Assembly (NCBI GenBank): GCA_009911175.1
Contig: QXWX01000080.1
Location: 1-31,786 of the forward strand
Direction: 5' to 3'
Length of the DNA: 31,786 nt
Source of the DNA: Lachnospiraceae bacterium
GTDB lineage: Bacteria > Bacillota_A > Clostridia > Lachnospirales > Lachnospiraceae
Part shown: positions 1 to 6,315 of the stretch, piece after piece
Numbering within the stretch: position 1 is the stretch's first letter
Layout of the letters: each line of letters begins with the position of its first letter
Translations under genes and position numbers: made by a program
The notes under the pieces: model-generated
Told to the model about the DNA's origin: nothing
The model's input: only the letters and a program-made list of their open reading frames with translations
Databases searched by the model: none

Positions 1-413
1 TCACTCATACTTGCGTCGCTCATCGAGGCGTCACTCATACTTGCATCGCTCATTGAAGCGTCACTCATACTTGCGTCGCTCATCGAGGCATCACTCATAC
101 TTGCGTCGCTCATCGAGGCATCGCTCATACTTGCATCGCTCATTGAAGCGTCACTCATACTTGCATCACTTAAGCTCGCATCGCTCATACTTGCGTCACT
201 TAAGCTCGCATCACTCATACTTGCGTCACTCATACTTGCATCGCTCAGGCTTGCATCACTCAGGCTCGCATCACTTAAGCTCGCATCGCTCATACTTGCG
301 TCACTCAGGCTCGCATCACTCATGTCACTCATACTTGCATCACTCAGGCTTGCGTCACTCAAGCTCGCATCACTCAGGCTTGCATCGCTTAAGCTCGCGT
401 CGCTCATCGAGGC
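1..413 (-). repeat. 15-bp tandem repeat array encoding SDAS(M/L)
   Basis: About 27 in-frame units of 15 bases encode Ser-Asp-Ala-Ser-Met or Ser-Asp-Ala-Ser-Leu in the minus-strand surface protein. One unit is shortened (SDM SDASL, near 320-330), which keeps the frame. The units differ mainly at synonymous positions (tca/tcg, gcg/gca), so the array is old enough to have drifted but still conserves the peptide. It continues beyond the left edge. Confidence 0.9.
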
Positions 414-1508
414 TTCACTCTCTGCTTTATCAGCTTCCGAACCGCTAGGATTCTTACCTGTTTGCGCTATATACCACGCCTTAAATGCAGACCAACCTTG
501 ACGACGCCATATCATTGCACCTTCTATCTTCTGTTTATCACTTAACAATTTTGTCTCATCGTCCTGACTAGCCCAATCAATCCATGATACCGCCAAAGCT
601 CTCGCAACATCCTTCCATCCAGCATCCGCAGTATCCACAGGCTCCCAACCCTGATCTCCTTCAGCTAAAGCCATCGTATCTATGCCATTCATTCTCAGCA
701 TATCTATTAATTCGGATGAGAGCAACTGTCCATCTTGATGCAATGAATCCATATCATATTTATCTAGCAAACCAAATAATTCCGCAAGAAATACTTCTCC
801 ATTGTCATTCATGGAATTGGAAAGATATTTTTCCAACAAATTCTTTAATTCTGTTTCAAAAGATTCCTCATTATCAGTTAATGAGCCTAAGTTGTTTGAT
901 TCCTCCTCTCCCATTGATTCTGATGACAGCATACTGCTTTCTGTATCAGCAGCCGAATCCAGACTTATTTCTTCTGATTCTAAAGCCTCACTTGCCAGTG
1001 AAGAAACAGTCTCGCTTTCGCTACTGCTAAGGCTTTCACTCACCTCTTCACTCGTACTGATATCTTCACTATTATCCGGGTCTGGATTCTCACTTGTCTC
1101 TGACTCCTCTTCTGAGGTTTCACTTGTACTTGCGTCTTCGCTTGCACTTATGCTTTCACTCGTACTTATACTTTCACTTGTACTTGTGCTTTCGCTCGTA
1201 CATACGTTCTCACTTGTACTTATGCTTTCACTCGTCTCAGCACTTGCGCCTTCATCTTCCATATCCAAATGTGAGTTTTCAGTCGAACTCTCAACTTGAT
1301 TTGGTTGTTTCTCAATCTGAGCAGCATCTTGCTCTTTAGCAGGTGAATCACTTGGCGATTCAAGTTCAATAATCACTTCATCATTGTCAAGCATTTCCGT
1401 GGTCTCAGGTCCGGCCGCATATACAACATCTGCGTCCTGCATGACACTTGCACCACCAAAAGCAATTCCTGCCGCGGCAATACTTTTTAATATTTTCTTT
1501 TTCCTCAT
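1..1508 (-). CDS. Serine-rich repeat surface protein, C-terminus beyond window (partial)
   Basis: The open frame runs from ATG at 1508 to the left edge without a stop, so at least 502 residues are visible. The start is set by a GAGAGGAGC ribosome binding site about 12 bases upstream. Residues 1-31 form a Sec signal peptide: a basic RKKK stretch, a hydrophobic alanine/glycine core and a cleavage-like VYAA site. Acidic and TSES-type serine-rich sequence follows (roughly residues 80-190). Then comes a non-repetitive domain of about 165 residues containing several tryptophans (GAMIWRRQGW, AFKAWYIAQTG). From about residue 365 the protein is an SDAS(M/L) pentapeptide array. The exact adhesin family is not recognised; any cell-wall anchor would lie outside the window. 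A secreted, probably glycosylated or extended stalk protein is the natural reading. Tandem cyclic-dinucleotide riboswitches directly upstream suggest control of attachment. Confidence 0.8.
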   Translation of the reverse strand, partial: MRKKKILKSIAAAGIAFGGASVMQDADVVYAAGPETTEMLDNDEVIIELESPSDSPAKEQDAAQIEKQPNQVESSTENSHLDMEDEGASAETSESISTSENVCTSESTSTSESISTSESISASEDASTSETSEEESETSENPDPDNSEDISTSEEVSESLSSSESETVSSLASEALESEEISLDSAADTESSMLSSESMGEEESNNLGSLTDNEESFETELKNLLEKYLSNSMNDNGEVFLAELFGLLDKYDMDSLHQDGQLLSSELIDMLRMNGIDTMALAEGDQGWEPVDTADAGWKDVARALAVSWIDWASQDDETKLLSDKQKIEGAMIWRRQGWSAFKAWYIAQTGKNPSGSEADKAESEASMSDASLSDASLSDASLSDASLSDASMSDMSDASLSDASMSDASLSDASLSDASLSDASMSDASMSDASLSDASMSDASLSDASMSDASMSDASMSDASMSDASMSDASMSDASMSDASMSDASMSDASMSDASMS

Positions 1509-1559
1509 GTCTTTGCTTCTAGCTCCTCTCTTTGCAAAATACACACGGATGCAAAGTTT
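1509..1559 (-). promoter_or_regulatory. Expression platform between third aptamer and adhesin start
   Basis: On the minus strand a CTTTGCA segment (about 1551-1557) can pair with TGCAAAG just 5' of the ribosome binding site. The same CTTTGC can instead pair with GCAAAG between the ribosome binding site and the ATG, or with the conserved CGCAAAGC of aptamer 3. These pairings exclude each other, as expected of a switch. There is no T-rich terminator, so control of translation initiation is more likely than termination. Which state is ON cannot be decided by eye. Confidence 0.45.
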
Positions 1560-1639
1560 CCGGCGGCCGGGCTGGCATAGTACCGATAGCACCTTAGCCC
1601 CCATAGCTTTGCGTCCCGCTGTTTCCAACGGTTTGCTAA
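1560..1639 (-). promoter_or_regulatory. GEMM-I cyclic dinucleotide riboswitch aptamer, copy 3 (gene-proximal)
   Basis: This copy reads UUAGCAAACC, a GGAAAC-capped stem, the signature GGGACGCAAAGC, then GGGGGCUAAGG and a final UAUGCCAGCCCGGCCGC. These are the conserved GEMM-I elements in order. It differs from copies 1 and 2 in its second arm (GGUGCUAUCGGUACU) and in P1, where the 3' strand is no longer GCUAA. It may therefore use a different closing helix linked to the expression platform. A occupies the base before GCAAAC. Confidence 0.85.
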
Positions 1640-1644
1640 TTGAA

Positions 1645-1724
1645 TTAGCAGCCGGGCTGACATCACGCTTCGCGCGCCTTAGTCCCCATGGCTTTGCGTC
1701 CCGCCGTTTCCAACGGTTTGCTAA
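1645..1724 (-). promoter_or_regulatory. GEMM-I cyclic dinucleotide riboswitch aptamer, copy 2
   Basis: This 80-nt copy is closed by a UUAGC/GCUAA P1 stem. It contains AAACC, a GGAAAC loop (GNRA-like cap), GGGACGCAAAGC, CAUGGGGACUAAGG, a CGCGCGAAGCG arm and UGAUGUCAGCCCGGCUGC. Five nucleotides (TTCAA on the minus strand) separate it from copy 1 and from copy 3. The ligand-contact segments are intact, with A rather than G immediately before GCAAAC. Confidence 0.9.
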
Positions 1725-1729
1725 TTGAA

Positions 1730-1809
1730 TTAGCGGCCAGGCTGACATAGCGCTTCACGCGCCTTAGCCCCTATAGCTTTGCGTCCCGCCGTTTCCGGCG
1801 GTTTGCTAA
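1730..1809 (-). promoter_or_regulatory. GEMM-I cyclic dinucleotide riboswitch aptamer, copy 1 (5'-most)
   Basis: This 80-nt copy is closed by UUAGC/GCUAA. It has CCGCCGGAAACGGCGG as an ideal first hairpin, GGGACGCAAAGC, UAUAGGGGCUAAGG, a perfect GCGCGUGAAGCGC arm and UAUGUCAGCCUGGCCGC. It is the best-formed of the three. The class normally binds c-di-GMP. The A in place of G before GCAAAC is the change known to allow or favour 3',3'-cGAMP (GEMM-Ib). Confidence 0.9.
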
Positions 1810-2101
1810 AATAATCTATCTCACAGTTGCAACCTATCATACAGGCCATCCTGTCCCTAAAGCCGTATAAAATGATCCGTACAGCTTCTAAACGGTCACC
1901 CCCACTGCCATTGATGGCCTGTGACAGCAGGTTGATATGCCCGTCGAGGACAGTTTTGCGTATATTCCTGTACGCATATCTATCACCCCCTTCTTCTGGG
2001 AATTCCTCCGAAAGCCCTCTGTATCCATACTTTCCGGAATACGCCCCAGGTTCACTTCTAAACCTCTCAACTCCAAAACCATTTAATAGGGAAAAAGACA
2101 T
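1730..2101 (-). other. Possible small hypothetical ORF or remnant
   Basis: A 123-codon frame on the minus strand has protein-like composition in its middle (for example ILYGFRDRMACMIGCNCEIDYF). It lacks a convincing ribosome binding site, and its last 27 codons run through riboswitch copy 1, which is unlikely for a functional gene. A second frame starts at 1996 behind a good GGGGGTGAT ribosome binding site and begins MRTGIYAKLSS, like the start of a serine recombinase, but it soon loses similarity. The stretch may be the decayed end of an older gene. No function can be given. Confidence 0.25.
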
Positions 2102-2227
2102 CCATTTCCGTTACATTCCGGTCTGTGTTGCACAACCGAATAAAACCGAAAAAGATGCCTGCTTTTCAACATATTAAGATGAGTGTAAACATGAAAATAC
2201 TCTTTCCATAATTACGATTCCCATTTA

Positions 2228-2257
2228 CCGTTTCGCAAAGTAGACTTTTTGAAACGG
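2228..2257. repeat. Inverted repeat CCGTTTC...GAAACGG
   Basis: A perfect 7-bp inverted repeat has an inner AAAGT/ACTTT complement. No T-tract follows on either strand, so it does not look like a terminator. It lies 90 bases beyond the 3' end of the recombinase gene and could be a recombination or protein-binding site; this is a guess. Confidence 0.5.
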
Positions 2258-2302
2258 CTGGTTTATAATGTTTACATACATAAAAAGATTATAAAATCAG
2301 AT

Positions 2303-2336
2303 ACAAGAAATGTATTTTAGAAGTGTTTCTTATTGT
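2303..2336 (-). terminator. Weak stem-loop after the recombinase gene
   Basis: ACAAGAAA pairs with TTTCTTATTGT (one bulge) just downstream of the recombinase stop. The stem is AT-rich and the following sequence only moderately T-rich, so termination would be weak. Confidence 0.35.
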
Positions 2337-2346
2337 CTACTATTTG

Positions 2347-2979
2347 TTACAGTCCTATTGTTCCTTTTACCGCCCCTTCCCCCGTTTCCATCTGCTCTCT
2401 GCACCTCCGATAAAATGTCGAATGACTCATATTCAGGGCGCTTGCCGCATTCCGCGAGGAGATCTCCCCCTGCTCCCACATTTCAAAATATTCCCGAAAA
2501 TTATGGGGATTTTCCATCCTCCGGCAGCCAAACCGAACCCCCTTCGCCTTCGCCGCCGCAATCCCTTCCGCCTGACGCTGCTTGATAAATGCCCGTTCTG
2601 TCTCCGCTACATAAGCCAGAATTTGTAGCACCAGATCTGAAATAAATACCCCCGTCAGGTCTCCCTGGGCGGAATCCGTATTCAGCAGCGGCATATCGAT
2701 CACCCGGATATGCGCCCCGGTCTCCTTGGTAATATTTCTCCACTGCTCCAGGATCTCACCGTAATTGCGCCCCAGCCGGTCAATGCTCTTGACCACCAGC
2801 AGATCCCCCTTCCTCAGCGCTTTCATCAGCCGCTGATACTGGGGCCGCAGAAAATCCCGCCCCGACATCTGGTCCAGGAAGATATTTTCCTTCGGGATGC
2901 CATATTCCTGCAGCGCGATAAACTGACGCTCCGGGTTCTGGTCCTTCGTTGACACACGTATGTAGCCATATTTTTTCAT
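2347..2979 (-). CDS. Serine recombinase (resolvase/invertase family)
   Basis: This 210-residue protein has the full-length layout of small serine recombinases. The N-terminal catalytic domain contains YIRVSTKDQN, with the nucleophile Ser10 and Arg8. IDRLGRNY carries Arg68 and Arg71. A long E-helix follows, including AETERAFIKQRQAEGI. The C-terminal helix-turn-helix spans about residues 158-195 (SSRNAASALNMSHSTFYRR). Such enzymes resolve or invert DNA between short crossover sites. The start is ATG at 2979 behind GGAGG. All catalytic residues are present, so it looks functional. It is a single gene without transposase or phage partners; its substrate site is unknown. The nearby inverted repeat at 2228-2257 and the surface-protein leader are candidates for its target, but no flanking inverted pair was found. 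Confidence 0.9.
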   Translation of the reverse strand: MKKYGYIRVSTKDQNPERQFIALQEYGIPKENIFLDQMSGRDFLRPQYQRLMKALRKGDLLVVKSIDRLGRNYGEILEQWRNITKETGAHIRVIDMPLLNTDSAQGDLTGVFISDLVLQILAYVAETERAFIKQRQAEGIAAAKAKGVRFGCRRMENPHNFREYFEMWEQGEISSRNAASALNMSHSTFYRRCREQMETGEGAVKGTIGL

Positions 2980-3177
2980 CTGTACCCGCCTCCTTATTTC
3001 TTAAATGAAGTAACCCATTTATATAGTAGGCAATAAGAAGCTGTTTACCAATATATATTACACCCTCCGTCAAAAAATCTCCGTCTCGAAGCATCTTATT
3101 TCTTTGCAAAGTGCAAAGCTGTTCCAAAAAATGCACACAAGCCCTGCCATTGACAGTCCTTCCCTATATGTTGATAT

Positions 3178-3219
3178 AAAAACAGGCCCCATCAGATCCA
3201 CTTTCTCTGACAGAGCCTG
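3178..3219 (-). terminator. Rho-independent terminator of the large catabolic operon
   Basis: On the minus strand, CAGGCTCTGTCAGA pairs (with G-U pairs) with TCTGATGGGGCCTG, followed by TTTTTA. It lies 80 bases after the D-2-hydroxyacid dehydrogenase stop and closes the operon. Confidence 0.8.
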
Positions 3220-3298
3220 CTCTTCATCATTCATATTCTATTTTCCTGCCATCCGGCCGCTCCATACAGCCCCCGCTGCCCGATCCGCCCATTTGAGA

Positions 3299-4240
3299 TC
3301 AGATTGTAAACACCGGTTCTTCGCCCCGGCCGATCCGCCGCGAATTCTCCATGCATAATTTGTAGCCCCGATAATAATTATCATACGTAGCCGCGCCCAC
3401 ATGCGGCGTTACGATCAGGTTCGGCAGATCCACTCCAAACAGCGGCTCTCCCGGCTCAAACACGTCAAACGCCGCACCCCATATTTTTTTCTCCTTCAGC
3501 GCATCAATCAGTGCGTCCGCGTCAACCAATGCTCCCCGGGCGGTATTCACAAGGATCGCGTTTCGTTTCATCTTTTCGAACTGCGCTCTTCCGATCATCC
3601 CCCGGGTATTCTCCAGAAGCGGTGCGTGAAGTGTAATGATATCCGACTGCTCCAGCAGCTCATCCAGCGTTACACGTCTACAGCCAAGACGTTCTTCCTC
3701 CTCGGCCGTCATGGGATATACATCATAATAGATCAGCTCCGCGTCAAATGCGTGCAGCCGCTTTATGACTTCTTTTCCTATGGTTCCGCCGCCCACCACG
3801 CCGACCGTCTTGCCCACGATCTCGTAGCTGTCATGCCGGTACGTCATAGTATGCCATTCCTTCTCCTTCCCTTTGTTGTCAAGGTCAATGATATGGCGGT
3901 ACAATGCCAGCATATCGAGAATCGCCAGCTCAGCCACCGAAGTAGCGTTAAACCCCTTGCAGATAGAGATCGGAATCTTCCTTTCTTTTGCATAAGCCAC
4001 GTCCACCATGTCCACGCCCACGCCGGTACGCTGGATCAGCTTCACCTTCGGAGCAGCGGCGATCACTTCCTTCGTAGTCTTATAAGTAGTAACGATCAGT
4101 ACGTCAGCATCCTGAAGCTCACCCTTCTGCCCCACCGTAGGGTTCAGGAAACGCAGATCAACCTCCTCCGGGCACATGTCGAGGATCATCCGTTCCATAT
4201 GTTCATTCAATGTATCCAGATAAAGTGCTGTAACACTCAT
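3299..4240 (-). CDS. D-isomer specific 2-hydroxyacid dehydrogenase (NAD-dependent)
   Basis: This 313-residue protein has typical family length. The Rossmann motif GVVGGGTIG lies at residues 147-155. The catalytic set is Arg235 (NTARGALVD), Glu265 (FEPGEP) and His280 (TPHVGAAT). The family interconverts a 2-oxo acid and a D-2-hydroxy acid with NAD(H) in the cytoplasm; the substrate cannot be read from sequence. I chose ATG at 4240 over GTG at 4246 because it sits 10 bases from GGAGG. The gap to the upstream RraA gene is two bases, so the two are probably translationally coupled. It is the last gene of the operon. Next to RraA-type aldolases it could reduce or produce an oxo-acid intermediate. 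Confidence 0.88.
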   Translation of the reverse strand: MSVTALYLDTLNEHMERMILDMCPEEVDLRFLNPTVGQKGELQDADVLIVTTYKTTKEVIAAAPKVKLIQRTGVGVDMVDVAYAKERKIPISICKGFNATSVAELAILDMLALYRHIIDLDNKGKEKEWHTMTYRHDSYEIVGKTVGVVGGGTIGKEVIKRLHAFDAELIYYDVYPMTAEEEERLGCRRVTLDELLEQSDIITLHAPLLENTRGMIGRAQFEKMKRNAILVNTARGALVDADALIDALKEKKIWGAAFDVFEPGEPLFGVDLPNLIVTPHVGAATYDNYYRGYKLCMENSRRIGRGEEPVFTI

Positions 4241-4242
4241 GC

Positions 4243-4914
4243 TCACTCTGCCTCCTTTGTCTGTAAATGATGATATCCGGTCTGCGCCCTCGCCTCACGC
4301 AGGGAAAGCCCGCTCTGGACATGCCTGCGGATGATATCCTCTTTCCGTTCGATTTCCTTGGCAATCTCCAGTACCTTTTCCACCTTGTCAAAAGGCACGA
4401 TCAGCGCTCCCGTATCATCCCCGAATATCAGGTCACCGGGGCATACCTTAATGCCCGCGACCGTAACAGGCTCGTTGATCGCAGCGACCTCAACCCGGTC
4501 CTTGCCTGTTACCATATAAAATCCATTGGAGAAGATCGGATACTTTATTTTATGAATGTCTTTGATGTCGCGGCACACCCCGTAGATCAGTGTTCCCGCA
4601 ATCCCCCGGAGAGAGGCGGTCATTGCCATGATATCTCCCCAGACCGTGCAGTAGTCCCTGCCGCCGTTATCCAGCACGCATACCTGTCCCGGCTCCACAT
4701 CATCCAGAAAATCCCCCACCGTTCCTTTCACTTCTCCGCAGGGCACGTATCTTACCGTAAATGCCTGTCCGCACATCACCGTACCTGGGGTAATGGGCTT
4801 GATCCCATACAGCCCGGAGGGGATGCCGATTTTATCCATTGCGTCGGAAATGCTCGTAGAATCGAGCTTTTTATATTCTTCAATGATTGCTTTATCCAAT
4901 TTCGGAATGTTCAT
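4243..4914 (-). CDS. RraA-family protein, probable 4-hydroxy-2-oxo-acid aldolase/decarboxylase (paralogue 1)
   Basis: This 223-residue protein has the RraA/MenG-like fold. It contains the D-X20-R-D signature of the class II HMG/CHA pyruvate aldolases: WGD then, twenty residues on, CRD (about residues 93-115). A PGDLIFGDDTGALIVP segment follows. Enzymes of this type cleave 4-hydroxy-4-methyl-2-oxoglutarate or 4-carboxy-4-hydroxy-2-oxoadipate to pyruvate and also decarboxylate oxaloacetate, using a divalent metal. With the signature complete it is likely an enzyme and not a ribonuclease regulator. The ribosome binding site is GAAGGTG. It lies 18 bases after a second RraA gene and just before the hydroxyacid dehydrogenase. 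Confidence 0.8.
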   Translation of the reverse strand: MNIPKLDKAIIEEYKKLDSTSISDAMDKIGIPSGLYGIKPITPGTVMCGQAFTVRYVPCGEVKGTVGDFLDDVEPGQVCVLDNGGRDYCTVWGDIMAMTASLRGIAGTLIYGVCRDIKDIHKIKYPIFSNGFYMVTGKDRVEVAAINEPVTVAGIKVCPGDLIFGDDTGALIVPFDKVEKVLEIAKEIERKEDIIRRHVQSGLSLREARAQTGYHHLQTKEAE

Positions 4915-4932
4915 TTGGTCACCTTCTTTATG

Positions 4933-5598
4933 TCATTTTAGCATATTCTCGTAATTGTACTTCCGGTCCACTTCCAGCATGGACATCCCCGCCTTAATGT
5001 CCGCACACATGGCCGTTTCCTTATTCAGCAGCATCTCGCCCTTTTCGATCACATCAATCAGCCGCTCCTGGGGAATAAATACGACACCTGTGATATCTGC
5101 GATCACAATATCTCCCGGACGGACCTGGACTCCGCTGAAAGACACCATCACATTCGTCGCTTCCTCCATCACACGCCCTCTGGCTGTCGCGCAGATCGTA
5201 GAACGCGCATATACAGGGAATCCCAATTCCACACACTCATCCAGATCACGGCAGCATCCGTCAATCACAACCCCGGATACCCCCTTGAACTTTGCCCCGG
5301 TGCTCAGCACGCCGCCCCAGCAGTTCACATCCTCGCGGCCGCCGTTGTCAATCACGATCACATCGCCTTCCTTTGCGGCCTCAATGGCATTGACACCCAT
5401 ATGTGTCGTAGACTTTGTCAGTCCCGCGGCAACGACCTTCATGGTTACCGCCTCGCCGATGATTTTCTTACAGCCCTCATACATCTTTTTCACGCCGGTT
5501 GTGGATCCCTTAAGCCCCAGCGCATCCAGCGCGTCCGAAACATTTGTAGTGGAAAGCCTGTCAAGCCTTTCCCTGAGTTCACTCGTCAATACACCCAT
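4933..5598 (-). CDS. RraA-family protein with altered active site (paralogue 2)
   Basis: This 221-residue RraA-fold protein starts at ATG 5598 behind AAAGGAG; a longer frame would overlap the upstream gene and is rejected. The Arg-Asp pair is kept (GCCRD, about residue 120). The aspartate twenty residues earlier, part of the D-X20-R-D signature, is glycine here (CWGGVL), unlike its neighbour paralogue 1. It may act on a different substrate, or form a hetero-oligomer with the intact paralogue. The AA_synth pair in the same operon shows a similar doubling. Confidence 0.78.
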   Translation of the reverse strand: MGVLTSELRERLDRLSTTNVSDALDALGLKGSTTGVKKMYEGCKKIIGEAVTMKVVAAGLTKSTTHMGVNAIEAAKEGDVIVIDNGGREDVNCWGGVLSTGAKFKGVSGVVIDGCCRDLDECVELGFPVYARSTICATARGRVMEEATNVMVSFSGVQVRPGDIVIADITGVVFIPQERLIDVIEKGEMLLNKETAMCADIKAGMSMLEVDRKYNYENMLK

Positions 5599-5650
5599 CT
5601 TTTTTCTCCTTTCATCCTGCGGGATCTGCTCCGGATCCCTGTTTTTTTCT

Positions 5651-6286
5651 TTATCGAATTCGGCAGGCATCCTCCGGCTTCAGCCTGTCCATGGCCGAGA
5701 TCAGTTCATCCGCCGTAGTCACCGTAGCAAAATGCGTTTCAAAATCCCACAGTGAAGATTCCTGTTCCCTTTCTCCCGTAGCACGTACACAGTCTCTCGG
5801 CACAAACACCTCATAATCCAGCTGAAACGCGTCTGTTACCGTACCGCGTACACAGATATTGGTAACACAGCCGCCCACGATCACCTTTTCCGCCCCCATA
5901 TCTCTCAGCGTCAGATCCAGATCCGTCTGAAAAAATCCGCTGTAACGCCTTTTATGCACGACATAATCGTCCGGCAGGATCGGAAGCTCCTCAATCTGCT
6001 CACAACCCCAGGTCCCCTCATAGCAGGTCCCCACCCGCTTTTCCGTAACCCTGTCATACTTATCCATGCGGTATTTCTGACAGATCCATACGATCGGAAT
6101 GCCATGCTTCCGTCCCGCCGCGACCAGCCGCCGGATCGGTTCTACTACCAGATATCCGTCCTCCAGTACCATACGGCCGCCCGGCTTACAGAAGTCATTG
6201 AGCATATCTACAATGAGGATTGCTGTTTTTTTCAGATCGATTTCCTTGCTCCGGCATGTATAATACTCGTCAAATCCTTTTCCCAT
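5651..6286 (-). CDS. Isochorismatase-family cysteine hydrolase (amidase-like)
   Basis: This 211-residue protein has the catalytic triad of the nicotinamidase/isochorismatase/N-carbamoylsarcosine amidase superfamily: Asp27 (IVDMLNDF), Lys112 (VHKRRYSGFF) and Cys145 within GGCVTNICVRGT, which also carries the cis-peptide segment. Most members hydrolyse an amide or carbamoyl group and release ammonia. The start at 6286 follows GGAGG by five bases. Next to an enamidase-like gene, a role in removing an amide nitrogen (compare maleamate amidase in aerobic nicotinate degradation) is plausible but inferred. The substrate is not determined. Confidence 0.85.
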   Translation of the reverse strand: MGKGFDEYYTCRSKEIDLKKTAILIVDMLNDFCKPGGRMVLEDGYLVVEPIRRLVAAGRKHGIPIVWICQKYRMDKYDRVTEKRVGTCYEGTWGCEQIEELPILPDDYVVHKRRYSGFFQTDLDLTLRDMGAEKVIVGGCVTNICVRGTVTDAFQLDYEVFVPRDCVRATGEREQESSLWDFETHFATVTTADELISAMDRLKPEDACRIR

Positions 6287-6315
6287 GATATCCTCCTAAA
6301 CCTCTTATCACAATC

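Larger units (their letters stand above)
1810..2346. other. Intergenic region between adhesin leader and recombinase
   Basis: Besides the doubtful ORF, this 537-base stretch holds two inverted repeats (2228-2257 and 2303-2336) in an AT-rich part. I looked for the promoter that must drive the riboswitch leader on the minus strand and found only weak candidates (TATGAT near 1830 with no good -35), so none is called. Confidence 0.5.

Noticed and set aside
1..413. CRISPR-like short tandem repeats at the left edge
   Set aside because: The repeats are contiguous 15-base units with no unique spacers and are in frame within a minus-strand coding region.
11..448. Plus-strand Arg/His/Ser-rich open frame
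   Set aside because: It is the antisense reading of the SDAS(M/L) repeat array. Its low-complexity composition is a by-product of the repeat, and it has no ribosome binding site.
3401..4270. 289-codon plus-strand frame antisense to the hydroxyacid dehydrogenase
   Set aside because: The minus-strand frame has full catalytic motifs and a ribosome binding site. The antisense frame is rich in His/Arg/Gln and has no family resemblance.
4243..5598. RraA genes as true ribonuclease E regulators
   Set aside because: Paralogue 1 has the D-X20-R-D aldolase signature and both lie in a catabolic operon, so an enzymatic role is more likely.
5599..5670. Upstream extension of RraA paralogue 2 to a start at 5670
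   Set aside because: It would overlap the end of the isochorismatase-like gene and has no ribosome binding site. AAAGGAG directly precedes the ATG at 5598.
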